Assembly (NCBI GenBank): GCA_000953695.1
Contig: LN554846.1
Coordinates: 2,356,001 to 2,420,000 of the forward strand
Direction: 5' to 3'
Source of the DNA: Aliivibrio wodanis
GTDB lineage: Bacteria; Pseudomonadota; Gammaproteobacteria; Enterobacterales; Vibrionaceae
Length of the DNA stretch: 64,000 nucleotides
Shown here: piece by piece, positions 32,779-44,336 of the stretch
Numbering within the stretch: the first letter of the stretch is position 1
Layout: each line of letters opens with the position of its first letter
The notes under the pieces: model-generated
Seen by the model: the letters and a program-made list of their open reading frames with translations, nothing else
Databases searched by the model: none
What the model was told of the DNA's origin: nothing
Made by a program: the position numbers and the translations under genes

Positions 32779-33111
32779 TTATAGTGATTTCAGCGTGCCC
32801 TTTGGCAAAACTGCTGAAACAAAATCCTTTTTAATTGTCACTTCATTATTCGCATTAAGCTCAATAACAACGTAATCATTTTCTTCAGATGCTTTAGTGA
32901 TTTTACCTACTAAACCGCCTGCAGTAAGAACTTCATCGCCCTTACCCATAGAAGACATTAGGTTTTTGTGTTCTTTTTGACGTTTCGCTTGTGGGCGATA
33001 AATCATAAAGTAGAAGATAACAGCAAACATACCCAGCATGATAAACATTTGCATGCCACCGCCTTGTGCTCCTGCTTCACCAGCTGCATGAGCTTGAGAG
33101 AAAAAATTCAT
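32779..33111 (-). CDS. yajC: Sec translocase accessory protein YajC
   Basis: YajC is a small single-pass inner-membrane protein of the SecDF-YajC subcomplex. It is 110 residues, as in E. coli. The Gly/Ala-rich N-terminus is followed by one hydrophobic helix (about residues 20-40, ending Y-F-M-I-Y-R-P-Q), then a basic region and the cytosolic domain with K-G-D-E-V-L-T-A-G-G-L-V-G. It lies in the conserved tgt-yajC-secD-secF order. Confidence 0.96.
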   Translation of the reverse strand: MNFFSQAHAAGEAGAQGGGMQMFIMLGMFAVIFYFMIYRPQAKRQKEHKNLMSSMGKGDEVLTAGGLVGKITKASEENDYVVIELNANNEVTIKKDFVSAVLPKGTLKSL

Positions 33112-33199
33112 TTAATAACGTCCTCGTTAATCTAGTTTCTAGTTTCCAAAATGTGACCATACACATATCCTTTAAGATATATGGGTGATTACTCTGCTT

Positions 33200-34381
<1,182 letters not shown>

Positions 34382-34523
34382 TTAAAAGGGTAATGTAGCA
34401 CCTCTGTATTAGCACCTTTCGATTATAAATAATGGTGATAACACAGTCGAAAACGTCCTGTTTTCTATTTCACTGGCTCCGTGAGCGAAATCTAAATTTA
34501 TCTTTGCGTTTAACGTGTCTTAA

Positions 34524-35576
34524 TTACGCTGTTTTCTTGGTAATGAACATCGCATCGCCGTAACTAAAGAAACGGTATTGATTATTTACCGCTTGATCAT
34601 ACGCCTTCATGGTATTTTCATAACCCGCAAAAGCACTGACAAGCATAATCAGAGTTGATTCAGGTAAATGGAAGTTTGTTACCAATGCATCTACTACTTG
34701 GAATTCGTAACCTGGGTAGATAAATATTTCAGTGTCATCAAAAAATGGCGCTAACTCGGTGCCTTGTTTTAACGCATGTTGCGCAGCACTTTCAAGCGAG
34801 CGAACGGAGGTTGTTCCTATAGAAATTACTCGGCCACCACGTGCTTTAGTTGCTTTAACTGCATCAACCACTTCTTGAGATACTTCCGCATACTCTGAAT
34901 GCATATGATGTTCTAAAATATTATCGACACGGACAGGTTGGAATGTACCCGCACCAACATGAAGCGTAACGTAGGCAAATTCTACGCCTTTTGCTTTCAT
35001 TTTTTCTAGAATCTCTGTATCAAAGTGTAAACCAGCGGTTGGCGCAGCAACGGCTCCCGGTTTTTCATTATAAACCGTTTGATAGCGTTCTTTATCTGCA
35101 TCTTCATCTGGACGATCGATATAAGGCGGTAATGGCATATGACCGATTTCATCTAAAATATCTAATACTTTCTTTTCAGAAATAAAACGAATTTCAAATA
35201 AAGTATCATGGCGGGCAACCATTTCTGCTTCGTACTCTTGATTCTCACCTAACCACAGTTGATTGCCAGGCTTTGGTGATTTAGAGCAACGTACATGTGC
35301 TAAAACTGAATGCTCATCAAGAACACGTTCAACCAAAACTTCCAATTTTCCGCCTGATGCTTTTACACCAAACATACGCGCAGGAATAACACGGGTATTG
35401 TTAAAGACGACAAGATCGCCACTCTGCACTAAATCCAGCACATTAGTAAACTGACCATCGACTAATTCACCGCTATTACCGTTTAATTGTAATAGGCGAC
35501 TTGCCGTACGCTCAGGTTGAGGGTAACGGGCAATAAGTTCATCGGGTAATTCAAAGTGGAAATCGGATACTTGCAT
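34524..35576 (-). CDS. queA: S-adenosylmethionine:tRNA ribosyltransferase-isomerase
   Basis: QueA transfers the ribosyl moiety of SAM onto preQ1-tRNA to make epoxyqueuosine, the step after Tgt. It is 350 residues (E. coli 356). The N-terminal [15 protein letters not shown] and the motifs [24 protein letters not shown] and [10 protein letters not shown] are all present. It heads the queA-tgt-yajC-secDF set but is about 200 bp before tgt, so tgt may have an extra promoter. I see no preQ1 riboswitch. Confidence 0.97.
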   Translation of the reverse strand: MQVSDFHFELPDELIARYPQPERTASRLLQLNGNSGELVDGQFTNVLDLVQSGDLVVFNNTRVIPARMFGVKASGGKLEVLVERVLDEHSVLAHVRCSKSPKPGNQLWLGENQEYEAEMVARHDTLFEIRFISEKKVLDILDEIGHMPLPPYIDRPDEDADKERYQTVYNEKPGAVAAPTAGLHFDTEILEKMKAKGVEFAYVTLHVGAGTFQPVRVDNILEHHMHSEYAEVSQEVVDAVKATKARGGRVISIGTTSVRSLESAAQHALKQGTELAPFFDDTEIFIYPGYEFQVVDALVTNFHLPESTLIMLVSAFAGYENTMKAYDQAVNNQYRFFSYGDAMFITKKTA

Positions 35577-35818
35577 GGTTTACTTCTTCATCAAAAATGG
35601 CAGACAGAGTAGTATATTCACGCCCAGAGCAATAGCAAGGGATGAAGCAATATACCTCTCAAATTTTCAATGTTTTTCCATTTTAATTAACGAAATTGAC
35701 CTTAAGCAGAGAAAGTAGCATCAATCTTTTTATCTCTCCAAACCTCTAGCTAGCTCGCACTTTTTTCTTTCATCTGCCTCTATATTTACTAAAGATACAT
35801 AAATCAGCAGGAGCAATT

Positions 35819-36262
35819 ATGTTTACCATTAGCGACTTAATGACAACTCATCCTCATACTCTGCTTCGTTCTAATTCTTTAGAAGATGCCAAAGCATTAA
35901 TGGACGAGCACGGTATTAGGCATATACCTATTGTAGATACTGAGCACACACTGATTGGATTAGTCACTCAACGAGATTTATTGGCAGCTCAAATGTCGTG
36001 TTTAGAAAAACCAACCTTCGAAGATATCTCAACGCTAGATATTCCACTCAATGCTATTATGCATGAAAATATCATGAGTATTTCTCCACACGGAGGATTA
36101 AAATCAGCGGCAGTGTTCATGCAGAAACACAAAGTGGGTTGTTTACCCGTTGTTGAGCATGGGAAGTTGGTAGGCATAATCACGGATTCAGATTTTGTTA
36201 CCATTGCAATTAATCTATTAGAGCTGCAAGAGGAAGTTGATCCGATAGAGATTGATGAATAA
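35819..36262 (+). CDS. Two-CBS-domain protein
   Basis: The 147-residue protein consists almost only of a CBS pair (about residues 1-60 and 75-135), with D-L-M-T-T-H-P-H-T-L, H-G-I-R-H-I-P-I-V-D and G-C-L-P-V-V-E-H-G-K-L-V-G-I-I-T-D-S-D-F. Such stand-alone Bateman modules bind adenosine nucleotides (AMP, ATP, SAM) and regulate partner proteins; ligand and partner are unknown here. The acidic tail E-E-V-D-P-I-E-I-D-E is not part of the fold. It has a Shine-Dalgarno (CAGGAG) and appears monocistronic, convergent with aceA. Confidence 0.85.
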   Translation: MFTISDLMTTHPHTLLRSNSLEDAKALMDEHGIRHIPIVDTEHTLIGLVTQRDLLAAQMSCLEKPTFEDISTLDIPLNAIMHENIMSISPHGGLKSAAVFMQKHKVGCLPVVEHGKLVGIITDSDFVTIAINLLELQEEVDPIEIDE

Positions 36263-36276
36263 TAGTAATTAGCAGG

Positions 36277-36305
36277 CAAAAAGAAAGGGAGACTCCATTC
36301 TCCCT
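36277..36305 (-). terminator. Possible terminator after aceA
   Basis: AGGGAGA (36286-36292) pairs with TCTCCCT (36299-36305), and TTTCTTTTTGC follows on the minus strand. A second hairpin (ATACCA / TGGTAT, 36354-36375) lies closer to the aceA stop. Confidence 0.5.
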
Positions 36306-36378
36306 AAACGTGATAAGACGACTCTTTTTTATTATGTGGATATAGGATTAGTGATACCAATATAATTTATGGTATTAA

Positions 36379-37707
36379 TTAAGCATTGGTTTTAAATTGC
36401 TCTTCTTCAGTTGATCCTGTTAATGCGGTCACTGACGATTTTCCACCTTGAATGGTATTGGTCATAATATCAAAGTAACCCGTACCCACTTCTTGTTGGT
36501 GTGCCACGAACGTATACCCTTTAGATGCTGATTCAAACTCTTTACGTTGAACCATTTCAACATAGTGACGCATACCTTCACCTTGCGCATAAGAATGTGC
36601 GAGTTCAAACATGTTAAACCACATACTATGAATGCCAGCTAGCGTAATAAATTGGTATTTGTAGCCCATATCAGCCAATTCTTGTTGGAACTTAGCAATC
36701 GTTTCTGAATCGAGATTTTTCTCCCAGTTAAACGATGGCGAACAGTTATACGCCAGTAATTGATCTGGGTATTCTGCATGAATAGCTTCAGCAAACTTAC
36801 GAGCCTCTTCCAAACATGGGGTTGCCGTTTCACACCACACTAAATCAGCGTATGGTGAATACGCAAGACCACGAGAAATTGCTTGGTCAATACCCGCGGT
36901 TACTTTGTAGAAACCTTCCGCTGTACGTTCGCCTTCAATGAACTCTTGATCGTATGGGTCACAATCAGAGGTCAGCAGATCTGCGGCATTAGCATCGGTT
37001 CTTGCAATAACTAATGTCGTCGTGCCAGCTACATCGGCAGCGAGTCGTGCTGCTACCAGTTTTTGAACCGCTTCTTGAGTTGGTACTAATACTTTACCAC
37101 CCATATGACCACATTTTTTCACAGATGCTAGCTGATCTTCAAAGTGAACCCCTGCGGCACCAGATTCAATCATGTTACGCATTAATTCATAACCATTAAG
37201 TACACCACCAAAACCAGCTTCTGCATCGGCAACAATCGGAAGAAAATAATCAATACCATCTTCAGGAGCTGTTCCTGTTGACCACTGAATTTGATCCGCA
37301 CGACGGAAAGAATTATTAATACGCTTAACTACCGAAGGCACAGAGTCTACCGGGTACAATGATTGGTCTGGGTACATGGTTGACGCGGTATTATTATCCG
37401 CAGCGACCTGCCAACCTGAAAGGTAAATAGCTTCAATTCCCGCTTTTGCTTGCTGAACTGCTTGTCCACCAGTTAATGCACCAAGACAATTCACATATCC
37501 TTTTTTAGACGAGCCATTCACCAACGACCATAATCTGTCTGCCCCTTTCTGGGCAATGGTATTCTCTGGTGCAAAAGAGCCACGAAGGTTAATAACTTCT
37601 TCAGCAGTATATGGACGATTTACCCCGTTCCAACGAGGGTTATCAGCCCAATCTTTTTTAAGTGCATCAATTTGTTGTTGGCGAGTTTGCGGTTTAAATG
37701 TAGTCAT
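36379..37707 (-). CDS. aceA: Isocitrate lyase
   Basis: AceA splits isocitrate into succinate and glyoxylate, the first step of the glyoxylate shunt used for growth on acetate or fatty acids. It is 442 residues (E. coli 434). The catalytic loop K-K-C-G-H-M-G-G-K lies at residues 197-205, with the Mg-binding D-A-E-A-G-F-G-G just before it and N-C-S-P-S-F-N-W in the C-terminal half. It starts 14 bp after the aceB stop. No aceK (isocitrate dehydrogenase kinase/phosphatase) follows, unlike the enteric aceBAK operon. Confidence 0.97.
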   Translation of the reverse strand: MTTFKPQTRQQQIDALKKDWADNPRWNGVNRPYTAEEVINLRGSFAPENTIAQKGADRLWSLVNGSSKKGYVNCLGALTGGQAVQQAKAGIEAIYLSGWQVAADNNTASTMYPDQSLYPVDSVPSVVKRINNSFRRADQIQWSTGTAPEDGIDYFLPIVADAEAGFGGVLNGYELMRNMIESGAAGVHFEDQLASVKKCGHMGGKVLVPTQEAVQKLVAARLAADVAGTTTLVIARTDANAADLLTSDCDPYDQEFIEGERTAEGFYKVTAGIDQAISRGLAYSPYADLVWCETATPCLEEARKFAEAIHAEYPDQLLAYNCSPSFNWEKNLDSETIAKFQQELADMGYKYQFITLAGIHSMWFNMFELAHSYAQGEGMRHYVEMVQRKEFESASKGYTFVAHQQEVGTGYFDIMTNTIQGGKSSVTALTGSTEEEQFKTNA

Positions 37708-37721
37708 AATAGTTCCCTCTC

Positions 37722-39326
37722 TTATAAATATTCATAGCCAGGTAGTGTTAAAAAGTCCGTTAGTTGATCACTGGTGGTTAATTGCTCCATTAATTTTGCA
37801 GCTTGAGTAAATTGGCCGGAGTCAAAACGCTCAGTTCCCAATTCATCTTCTATTACTTTTATTTCTTCTAATAACATAGTTCTAAATAGATCCGCCGTTA
37901 CGGTTTCGCCGTTATCTAGTGATTTCCCATGTTGTATCCATTGCCAAATAGACGTTCGTGATATTTCAGCCGTTGCGGCATCTTCCATTAATCCATAAAT
38001 CGGCACACACCCATTGCCGGTGATCCACGCTTCAATATATTGAACCGCCACCCGAATGTTATGACGCATGCCCTCTTCTGTTCTTTCTCCTTCACAAGGT
38101 GCTAATAATTCTTCTGCGGTAATTGGTTCATCAGTATCTCGGCTTACATCTATCTGATTGATTCGTTCACCTAGTACCTTGTCAAACTCTGCTCTTGCAG
38201 TTCCTGCTAATCCAGGATGAGCAACCCAAGTACCATCGTGTCCATTATTCGCTTCCAGTGATTTATCGGTTTGAATTTTATTTAGTACCCAATCATTTTT
38301 TACCGGATCTTTCGATGGGATAAAGGCGGCCATTCCTCCCATCGCAAACGCTCCTCTTCGGTGACACGTTCTGATCAGTAATCGTGAATAGGCATTTAAA
38401 AACGGTTTTTCCATTGTTACTACTTGGCGATCAGGTAGCACGCGATCTGGATGATTTTTTAAGGTTTTAATGTAGCTAAAAATGTAATCCCATCGGCCAC
38501 AATTCAATCCAACAATATGTTCTTTTAAGCTGTATAGAATTTCATCCATTTCAAATACAGCAGGCAAGGTTTCAATAAGAACGGTCGCTTTAATCGTGCC
38601 TTGTTTTAAGCCAAACTCACGTTCAGCAAAAGTAAATACGTCACTCCACCATGCCGCTTCTTGGTAGGCTTGTAGTTTAGGCAAGTAGAAGTACGGACCA
38701 CTGCCTTTCTTTAATGACGTTTGATAGTTGTGATAAAAATAGAGTGCGAAATCAAACAAAGCTCCGGGAATAGCAACACCGTTAAACAACACGTGTTTTT
38801 CTGGAAGGTGCAGCCCTCGAACTCGACAAATCAATACCGCAGGATCTTGTTTTAGTTGATATACCTTTTGAGTTTGCGGATTGGTGTATTGAATCGTACC
38901 GTTCATTGCATCTCTAAGATTGATTTGTCCATCCAACACTGCCTCCCACGAAGGCGCTAGTGAATCTTCAAAATCTGCCATAAATACTTTTACATTGGCA
39001 TTTAATGCATTAATCACCATTTTTCTATCAGTTGGGCCCGTAATCTCAACCCTTCTGTCTTGAAGATCCGTAGGGATGCCTTGAATACTCCACTCTGATT
39101 CTCGAATAGAGCGAGTCTCCGCAAGGAAATCAGGTAATTGGCCAGCATCAATCTTTCTTTGGCGAACTTGACGTGTTTCTAAAAGCTCAGGAATACGATG
39201 TGCAAATTTTTCGACGACGTGACTTAAAAACCGGACAGCCCCAGCACTTAACACTTCTTCAACTTGTGGCAGATTGGGTCCAACAATAGATATTTCTTTT
39301 TCTGTGATCATCATGGTATCTGTCAT
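37722..39326 (-). CDS. aceB: Malate synthase A
   Basis: AceB condenses glyoxylate with acetyl-CoA to malate, completing the glyoxylate shunt. The A-isoform signature [17 protein letters not shown] lies near residue 270, and the C-terminal catalytic Asp region [11 protein letters not shown] is present. The ATG at 39326 has GGAGG 8 nt upstream and gives 534 residues (E. coli 533); an earlier in-frame TTG would put that ribosome site inside the gene. A long noncoding region upstream probably carries its control sites. Confidence 0.97.
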   Translation of the reverse strand: MTDTMMITEKEISIVGPNLPQVEEVLSAGAVRFLSHVVEKFAHRIPELLETRQVRQRKIDAGQLPDFLAETRSIRESEWSIQGIPTDLQDRRVEITGPTDRKMVINALNANVKVFMADFEDSLAPSWEAVLDGQINLRDAMNGTIQYTNPQTQKVYQLKQDPAVLICRVRGLHLPEKHVLFNGVAIPGALFDFALYFYHNYQTSLKKGSGPYFYLPKLQAYQEAAWWSDVFTFAEREFGLKQGTIKATVLIETLPAVFEMDEILYSLKEHIVGLNCGRWDYIFSYIKTLKNHPDRVLPDRQVVTMEKPFLNAYSRLLIRTCHRRGAFAMGGMAAFIPSKDPVKNDWVLNKIQTDKSLEANNGHDGTWVAHPGLAGTARAEFDKVLGERINQIDVSRDTDEPITAEELLAPCEGERTEEGMRHNIRVAVQYIEAWITGNGCVPIYGLMEDAATAEISRTSIWQWIQHGKSLDNGETVTADLFRTMLLEEIKVIEDELGTERFDSGQFTQAAKLMEQLTTSDQLTDFLTLPGYEYL

Positions 39327-39344
39327 GGTTTGCGCCTCCGGCAA

Positions 39345-39850
39345 AATTACATTTGTAACTAAAACACTACGATTTAGTATTCATGTTTCATCCTATTCAT
39401 TGTTCTTGCTGTTTACGTCTATTACATTCTCGAAAGAGCTAATGAATTACAACCCCTACCAAAGGCTAATATCACCTTGAATTTTCAATGATATGTCGAC
39501 ATAAAACAGAAAGTTGAGTTATGAGTAAATGCTCTATAAAGATAATTGTCAAAGATTAATTTTTACATTTACTTAACACAAAAATGTCATGATGATCTAA
39601 AAATCACGTTATATAATTACATAAATTAAACTTGTAAAATTGAACATGTAAAATTCACAGTTTTAATTTCACAAAGAAAACAGCGGGATAGAATAAAAAA
39701 GGGGTGATAAGTAAGCTTGTTTAGAGAGGAATAAAAAGAAAGTGACGGTATACAACAAGAAGGAAAGAAATTAACTGGTCAGATCTGTATCAAAGCAAAT
39801 ATAAAGAAGTGAGAATGCGGTCACTAATTGCTCTGTTATTCAAAAGTAGA
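39345..39850. promoter_or_regulatory. Long A+T-rich noncoding region upstream of aceB
   Basis: About 500 bp separate aceB from the end of oxyR. No convincing reading frame is present. The stretch is very A+T-rich with AGTGAC near 39741 and GTCACT near 39818 in opposite orientation, and several TCAC/GTGA half sites that could belong to CRP-like operators, but no full TGTGA-N6-TCACA was found. The aceB promoter must lie here on the minus strand; I cannot place it exactly. Confidence 0.5.
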
Positions 39851-39883
39851 AAGGCGCTTATTTAAAAAATAAATAAGCGCCTT
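39851..39883 (-). terminator. Terminator after oxyR
   Basis: A perfect 13-bp stem (AAGGCGCTTATTT / AAATAAGCGCCTT) has a 7-nt loop. It lies 17 bp after the oxyR stop. The T-run on the minus strand is modest (CTTTTG), but the stem is long. Confidence 0.7.
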
Positions 39884-39899
39884 AAATATGAAAATAAAA

Positions 39900-40799
39900 T
39901 TATAAAATCTGTTTAACAACGTCTGCTAGTTGGTGAAAAGCTTGTAAGCGAGATGAACTTGGACGCCAAACCAGCCCAATTTCTCGTGATGCCTCTTGAC
40001 CTGGTGGTTCAACGACAACAAGATTTTGGTTATCTAGCAAACCATGCTTGATAGCCATTTGAGGAATAAATGTCGTTCCTAACCCATTAGCCACCATTTG
40101 TACTAAGGTATGTAAGCTGGTTGCAGTGAATGGATTTATTTTTTCTTTTTTAGTTAATTTACACGCTGATACCGCATGATCCGTTAAACAATGTTCTTTC
40201 TCTAATAAGAAAACATATTCATCAGGTAAATCATCATAACGAATAGGAGTAGAAATAGAGCGAGCCTGATCTTTACTGATCACCATCTTGAATGGATCAT
40301 TTCCTACAATTAGGCTATCCATACCCGCTATATCAACAGGCAGAGCAAGAATTAATACATCTAATTGACCCTGACGTAATGCGGCTAATAAATTAGTCGT
40401 GGTATCTTCTCTTAATAACAAGGTTAGATTCGGATAGGTTTTATTCACCTCCTGTACTAAATCGCACAATAAAAATGGTGCAATAGTAGGAATACAACCG
40501 ACACGTAACTGCCCTTGCATTGCATCCCCTTGACACAATGAACCTAGCTCTATTAAATCTTGTCCTTTAGCCAGTAATTCTCGCCCTTGCTCAACGACTC
40601 TTTCACCGATAGGGGTAAAAACTAATGTCTTTTTATCTCGTTCATACAATGGACAACCAATTAATTCTTCAAGGTTTTGTATCCCTTTACTTAACGTTGA
40701 TTGACTGACAAAACACTTCTCGGCCGCTTCACCAAAATGGCGAGTCTCATGCAGAGTAATAAAGTAGTGTAACTGTTTTAATGATGGCCACTTGTTCAT
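39900..40799 (-). CDS. oxyR: LysR-family peroxide regulator OxyR
   Basis: OxyR is a thiol-switch transcription factor that activates antioxidant genes when peroxide forms a disulfide. It is 299 residues (E. coli 305). The winged helix (residues 5-60) includes S-Q-S-T-L-S-K-G-I-Q-N-L-E. Two cysteines in the effector domain, Cys204 and Cys213, are nine apart in E-H-C-L-T-D-H-A-V-S-A-C, matching the redox pair Cys199/Cys208 of E. coli. It is divergent from an AhpC-type peroxiredoxin gene with a 130-bp shared region, so autoregulation and control of that gene are likely. Confidence 0.93.
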   Translation of the reverse strand: MNKWPSLKQLHYFITLHETRHFGEAAEKCFVSQSTLSKGIQNLEELIGCPLYERDKKTLVFTPIGERVVEQGRELLAKGQDLIELGSLCQGDAMQGQLRVGCIPTIAPFLLCDLVQEVNKTYPNLTLLLREDTTTNLLAALRQGQLDVLILALPVDIAGMDSLIVGNDPFKMVISKDQARSISTPIRYDDLPDEYVFLLEKEHCLTDHAVSACKLTKKEKINPFTATSLHTLVQMVANGLGTTFIPQMAIKHGLLDNQNLVVVEPPGQEASREIGLVWRPSSSRLQAFHQLADVVKQIL

Positions 40800-40929
40800 C
40801 GCTTTTCTCGATTACATTCATCTATTTAATTCGCTTTTTTCCATCATACCTTTTGTACTATAGTTTGTCCTGTTGAAACGCAAAGCCAAACACGAAGTTT
40901 AGAAAATCTAATTTTTAGGAGATTCAAAA
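40800..40929. promoter_or_regulatory. oxyR / peroxiredoxin divergent control region
   Basis: The 130-bp spacer contains the promoters of both genes. The peroxiredoxin has a GGAG ribosome site 10 nt before its ATG. CTAT (40858) and ATAG (40860) half-elements are present, but the 11-bp phasing of a full OxyR site was not met, so no operator is assigned. Confidence 0.5.
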
Positions 40930-41538
40930 ATGGTATTAGTAGGTCGTCAAGCACCAGATTTTACTGCTGCAGCTGTTCTAGGTAACGGTGAAATCGTTGA
41001 TAGCTTCAACTTCAAAGAATTCACTAAAGGTAAGACTGCGGTAGTATTTTTCTACCCACTAGACTTCACTTTCGTTTGTCCTTCAGAGCTAATCGCTTTT
41101 GACAACCGTCTAGCTGACTTCCAAGCTAAAGGCGCAGAAGTAATCGGTATCTCTATCGATTCACAATTCTCTCACAACGCATGGCGTAACACTGCTATCG
41201 AAGATGGCGGTATTGGTCCAGTTAAATACCCTCTAGTTGCTGATGTTAAGCACGAGATCTGTAAAGCATACGACGTTGAGCATCCAGAAGCTGGTGTTGC
41301 TTTCCGTGGTTCTTTCCTAATCGATTCTGACGGTCTTGTTCGTCACCAAGTGGTTAACGATCTTCCACTAGGTCGTAACATCGACGAAATGCTACGTATG
41401 GTTGACGCACTAAACTTCCACGAGAAGAATGGTGAAGTTTGTCCAGCACAATGGGAAGAAGGCAAAGCAGGTATGGACGCATCTCCAAAAGGTGTTGCAG
41501 CATTCCTATCTGAACACGCTGACGACCTAAGCAAGTAA
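40930..41538 (+). CDS. Typical 2-Cys peroxiredoxin (AhpC/Prx1 type)
   Basis: This enzyme reduces hydrogen peroxide and organic peroxides. Peroxidatic Cys50 is in P-L-D-F-T-F-V-C-P-S-E-L, resolving Cys171 in G-E-V-C-P-A-Q-W, and the D-G-G-I-G segment (92-96) matches the GGLG-type motif of sensitive eukaryote-like Prx1 enzymes. Length is 202 residues. No ahpF is adjacent, so thioredoxin is the more likely reductant. Codon use is highly biased (many GTT, CTA, GCA and GGT codons), a sign of strong expression. Divergent oxyR implies peroxide control. Confidence 0.93.
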   Translation: MVLVGRQAPDFTAAAVLGNGEIVDSFNFKEFTKGKTAVVFFYPLDFTFVCPSELIAFDNRLADFQAKGAEVIGISIDSQFSHNAWRNTAIEDGGIGPVKYPLVADVKHEICKAYDVEHPEAGVAFRGSFLIDSDGLVRHQVVNDLPLGRNIDEMLRMVDALNFHEKNGEVCPAQWEEGKAGMDASPKGVAAFLSEHADDLSK

Positions 41539-41549
41539 TTGCTAACATA

Positions 41550-41598
41550 GAGTACTTTACATCAAAGTACTCGAATGCACCTACGCTCAACGGTGCAT
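41550..41598 (+). other. Tandem hairpins in the peroxiredoxin 3' UTR
   Basis: GAGTACTTT / AAAGTACTC (41550-41572, loop of 5) is followed at once by ATGCACC / GGTGCAT (41575-41598, loop of 10). Neither has a T-run; the true terminator is about 65 bp further. They may stabilise the mRNA 3' end or belong to a 3'-UTR-derived small RNA. Confidence 0.6.
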
Positions 41599-41661
41599 GT
41601 GGCTAGAATATTAAAAGCGTATAAACGCAGTAGCCTAAAATCAGAAAGTTTGCCTAATACT

Positions 41662-41693
41662 AAAAGCCCTGAAGTTATCTTCAGGGCTTTTTC
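41662..41693 (+). terminator. Terminator after the peroxiredoxin gene
   Basis: A perfect 13-bp stem (AAAAGCCCTGAAG / CTTCAGGGCTTTT) with a TTAT loop is followed by a T-run. Confidence 0.9.
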
Positions 41694-41788
41694 TTTATTC
41701 TAGAGCGAAATTCTGACGCCCTCTTCACACATCTAAAACTAAATATTCTTTATACTCACTCATTCTCCATTATTTCTATCTACATATC

Positions 41789-42532
41789 ATGTCTATTAAA
41801 ATTGAAGTCTGTATCGATAACCTAGAATCTCTGCACAATGCCATTAATGGTGGCGCAGATAGAATTGAGCTTTGCTCTTCTCTTGCTTTAGGTGGATTAA
41901 CACCAAGCTTTGGTTTCATGAAAAAAGCAGCGGCTATCTCTTCTATTCCTGTTTATGCGATGATCCGTCCTCGTCAGGGAGATTTTCTGTATGACAACGA
42001 CGATATATCAGCCATGATTGAGGATATTCATGCTGCAAAATTAGCGGGCTTACAAGGGGTCGTGTTTGGTGTATTAAAAGCCAATGGCGATATTGATATG
42101 CCGCTCGCGACTCGCCTTATGAAAGTCGCTAACGATAATGACTTGGGTGTCACTTTCCATCGTGCAGTAGACCAATGCTCAAACTATAAAAAAGCAATTG
42201 AGAACATTGCTGAATTAGGTTGCGAGCGCATACTTACTTCAGGTCTGGCCGCAAATGCTTATGATGGTATTGATATTCTTACTGAAATGGTAAAACTGGC
42301 AAATGGGCGCTTTGACATATTAGCAGGTGCTGGTGTCACCGCAGATAATGCAAAAGAGATTATAGAAAAAACAGACGTGACTGAAATTCATTTATCAGGT
42401 AAATCTACTCGCCCAAGTAAAATGAGATTAGTGTTAGATGGCGTTAAAATGGGGGCTGGTGACTTGGATGACTTTATTGTTCCTGTAACTGACTCTAAAA
42501 AAATTGATGCAGTAAGACAACAAATTAGTTAA
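41789..42532 (+). CDS. cutC: CutC family TIM-barrel protein
   Basis: The 247-residue protein matches the CutC family (historically linked to copper tolerance; real function uncertain). Conserved blocks are present: [27 protein letters not shown]-x-[14 protein letters not shown] and A-G-A-G-V. No transmembrane segment or signal is present, so it is cytosolic. No Shine-Dalgarno is obvious before the ATG. It has its own terminator. Confidence 0.93.
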   Translation: MSIKIEVCIDNLESLHNAINGGADRIELCSSLALGGLTPSFGFMKKAAAISSIPVYAMIRPRQGDFLYDNDDISAMIEDIHAAKLAGLQGVVFGVLKANGDIDMPLATRLMKVANDNDLGVTFHRAVDQCSNYKKAIENIAELGCERILTSGLAANAYDGIDILTEMVKLANGRFDILAGAGVTADNAKEIIEKTDVTEIHLSGKSTRPSKMRLVLDGVKMGAGDLDDFIVPVTDSKKIDAVRQQIS

Positions 42533-42553
42533 TGCGCTGTACTGTAATGACAT

Positions 42554-42583
42554 AATGCCAGAGTTACCCACTCTGGCATTTTC
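42554..42583 (+). terminator. Terminator after cutC
   Basis: A perfect 10-bp stem (AATGCCAGAG / CTCTGGCATT) with a 7-nt loop is followed by TTTC. The T-run is short. Confidence 0.7.
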
Positions 42584-42776
42584 ACTATACTTATGATTTA
42601 TCTACTAACTTCAATATTGGTATAACATTCGCTTTTTAAGTAGCAATTTAATGATACCAGTTAGAATCACTTATTGAACAAGTTCTTATTTGGGTTGATA
42701 TTATATAATGGTGCGATTTCATGGTAATGAAACCACCCCATTATTTTCAGAGCTACAATCAAAGAGTAAAAGATTT

Positions 42777-43475
42777 TTATTTAATTACATCATCAATATT
42801 TTGATCACCAATATGACGAACATCTTTACCTTTCACAAAGTAAATAATATATTCACAAATATTCTGACAGCGGTCTCCCACTCGCTCAATAGCACGAGCA
42901 GCCCACATTACTTTCATTACACTCGGAATAGAGCTTGGATCTTCCATCATGTACGTCATTAATTGGCGAACCACCGCTTCATATTCCGCATCTATTTTAT
43001 CGTCAAATTTATAGGCTTCTGTTGCGGCTTTTACGTCCATACGTGCATACGCATCGAGTACCGAATGCATCATTTTTACAGATTGTCGACCCAAGGCTTC
43101 TAATGACACAAGTAAAGAGTGTTGTTGATTTGTGAAGTTTTCTAAAGATACTTTTGCGATTTGAGAAGCAACATCACCAATGCGTTCTAAATCCGTAATG
43201 GTTTTAATAATAGCCATTACTAAACGTAGATCACTCGCTGTTGGCTGACGTTTTGCAATAATCCTGGTGCAGGCTTCATCAATAGCGACTTCCATTGCGT
43301 TGACTTTATGATCTTCGTGCATCACACGTTTTGCTAATTCAGCATCGTGATTATGCAGTGCTTCCAATGCATAGGTAAGCTGCTGCTCAACCATACCTCC
43401 CATGGTTAATACATGAGTTCTAATAGCTTCTAGTTCGGAGTTGAATTGGCCTGATATATGTCGACCAAGTTGCAT
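42777..43475 (-). CDS. phoU: Phosphate uptake regulator PhoU
   Basis: PhoU links the Pst transporter to PhoR, holding the kinase in its inactive state when phosphate is plentiful. The 232-residue protein is two similar three-helix bundles, each with a metal-binding E/D-x-x-x-D motif region (L-E-R-I-G-D-V-A in the first, [11 protein letters not shown] in the second). The opening [11 protein letters not shown] is typical. It is the last gene of the phoB-to-phoU block, 38 bp after pstB. No good terminator is seen right after it. Confidence 0.96.
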   Translation of the reverse strand: MQLGRHISGQFNSELEAIRTHVLTMGGMVEQQLTYALEALHNHDAELAKRVMHEDHKVNAMEVAIDEACTRIIAKRQPTASDLRLVMAIIKTITDLERIGDVASQIAKVSLENFTNQQHSLLVSLEALGRQSVKMMHSVLDAYARMDVKAATEAYKFDDKIDAEYEAVVRQLMTYMMEDPSSIPSVMKVMWAARAIERVGDRCQNICEYIIYFVKGKDVRHIGDQNIDDVIK

Positions 43476-43513
43476 GGTATGTCCTTATTTTTAGTTTGAC
43501 TATGATGAGTTAA

Positions 43514-44332
43514 TTACCCATAACGGCCTGTAATGTAATCTTCTGTTTGTTTGTGCACTGGAGAAGTAAAAATGGTATTTGCATTACCATATTCAACCAA
43601 TTTACCTTGATTAATAAAAGCGGTGTGATCACTCACTCGTGCAGCTTGCTGCATATTATGCGTCACGATAACGACGGTATATTTACTTTTTAGCTCATAG
43701 ATAAGCTCTTCAATCGTCAGGGTAGAAATAGGATCCAATGCAGACGTTGGCTCATCTAATAATAATACTTCTGGCTCAATAGCTATTGCTCTAGCAATGA
43801 CTAAACGCTGCTGCTGACCCCCTGATAACCCAAAGGCATTTTCATGCAATCGATGTTTTACCTCATCCCATAACGCTGCGGCTTTTAATGCGTCTTCTAC
43901 CGCTTCATCTAATATTCGCGCTTCTTTAATCCCTTGTAAACGTAAACCGTAAACAACATTCTCATAAATTGATTTAGGAAATGGATTTGGGCGCTGAAAC
44001 ACCATGCCAACACGACGACGTAATGAAGGGATATCAGTATTTGGTTGATAAATATCATCACCAAACAACTTAATTGAACCTTTGATTTTGCAATTATCAA
44101 CCAAATCATTCATTCGATTAATGCAGCGTAATAACGTAGATTTACCACAGCCTGATGGCCCAATAAACGCCGTCACTTGCCCTTTAGGTATACGCATATC
44201 AATATTAGATAACGCGAGGGTTTTATCATACTTCAAACTGAGATTATTGATCTCTATCGCCGTATCTTTATCCGATAAATTATTGACGTCTATTGGCGAT
44301 AAAAACGAGAGATCCGGTGATAATGAATACAT
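43514..44332 (-). CDS. pstB: Phosphate ABC transporter ATP-binding protein
   Basis: PstB powers high-affinity phosphate import. Walker A is G-P-S-G-C-G-K-S-T (residues 58-66), the ABC signature is L-S-G-G-Q-Q-Q-R-L, Walker B is [12 protein letters not shown], and the switch His is in V-T-H-N-M-Q-Q-A. It is 272 residues (E. coli 257), with about 15 extra N-terminal residues; an ATG at a later codon is possible. It is 4 bp from pstA. Confidence 0.97.
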   Translation of the reverse strand: MYSLSPDLSFLSPIDVNNLSDKDTAIEINNLSLKYDKTLALSNIDMRIPKGQVTAFIGPSGCGKSTLLRCINRMNDLVDNCKIKGSIKLFGDDIYQPNTDIPSLRRRVGMVFQRPNPFPKSIYENVVYGLRLQGIKEARILDEAVEDALKAAALWDEVKHRLHENAFGLSGGQQQRLVIARAIAIEPEVLLLDEPTSALDPISTLTIEELIYELKSKYTVVIVTHNMQQAARVSDHTAFINQGKLVEYGNANTIFTSPVHKQTEDYITGRYG

Positions 44333-44336
44333 ATAA

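Noticed and set aside
40843-40863. OxyR operator (ATAG-N7-CTAT repeats) before the peroxiredoxin gene
   Set aside because: ATAC and CTAT elements are present but the spacing is off by one and the other half sites are missing.
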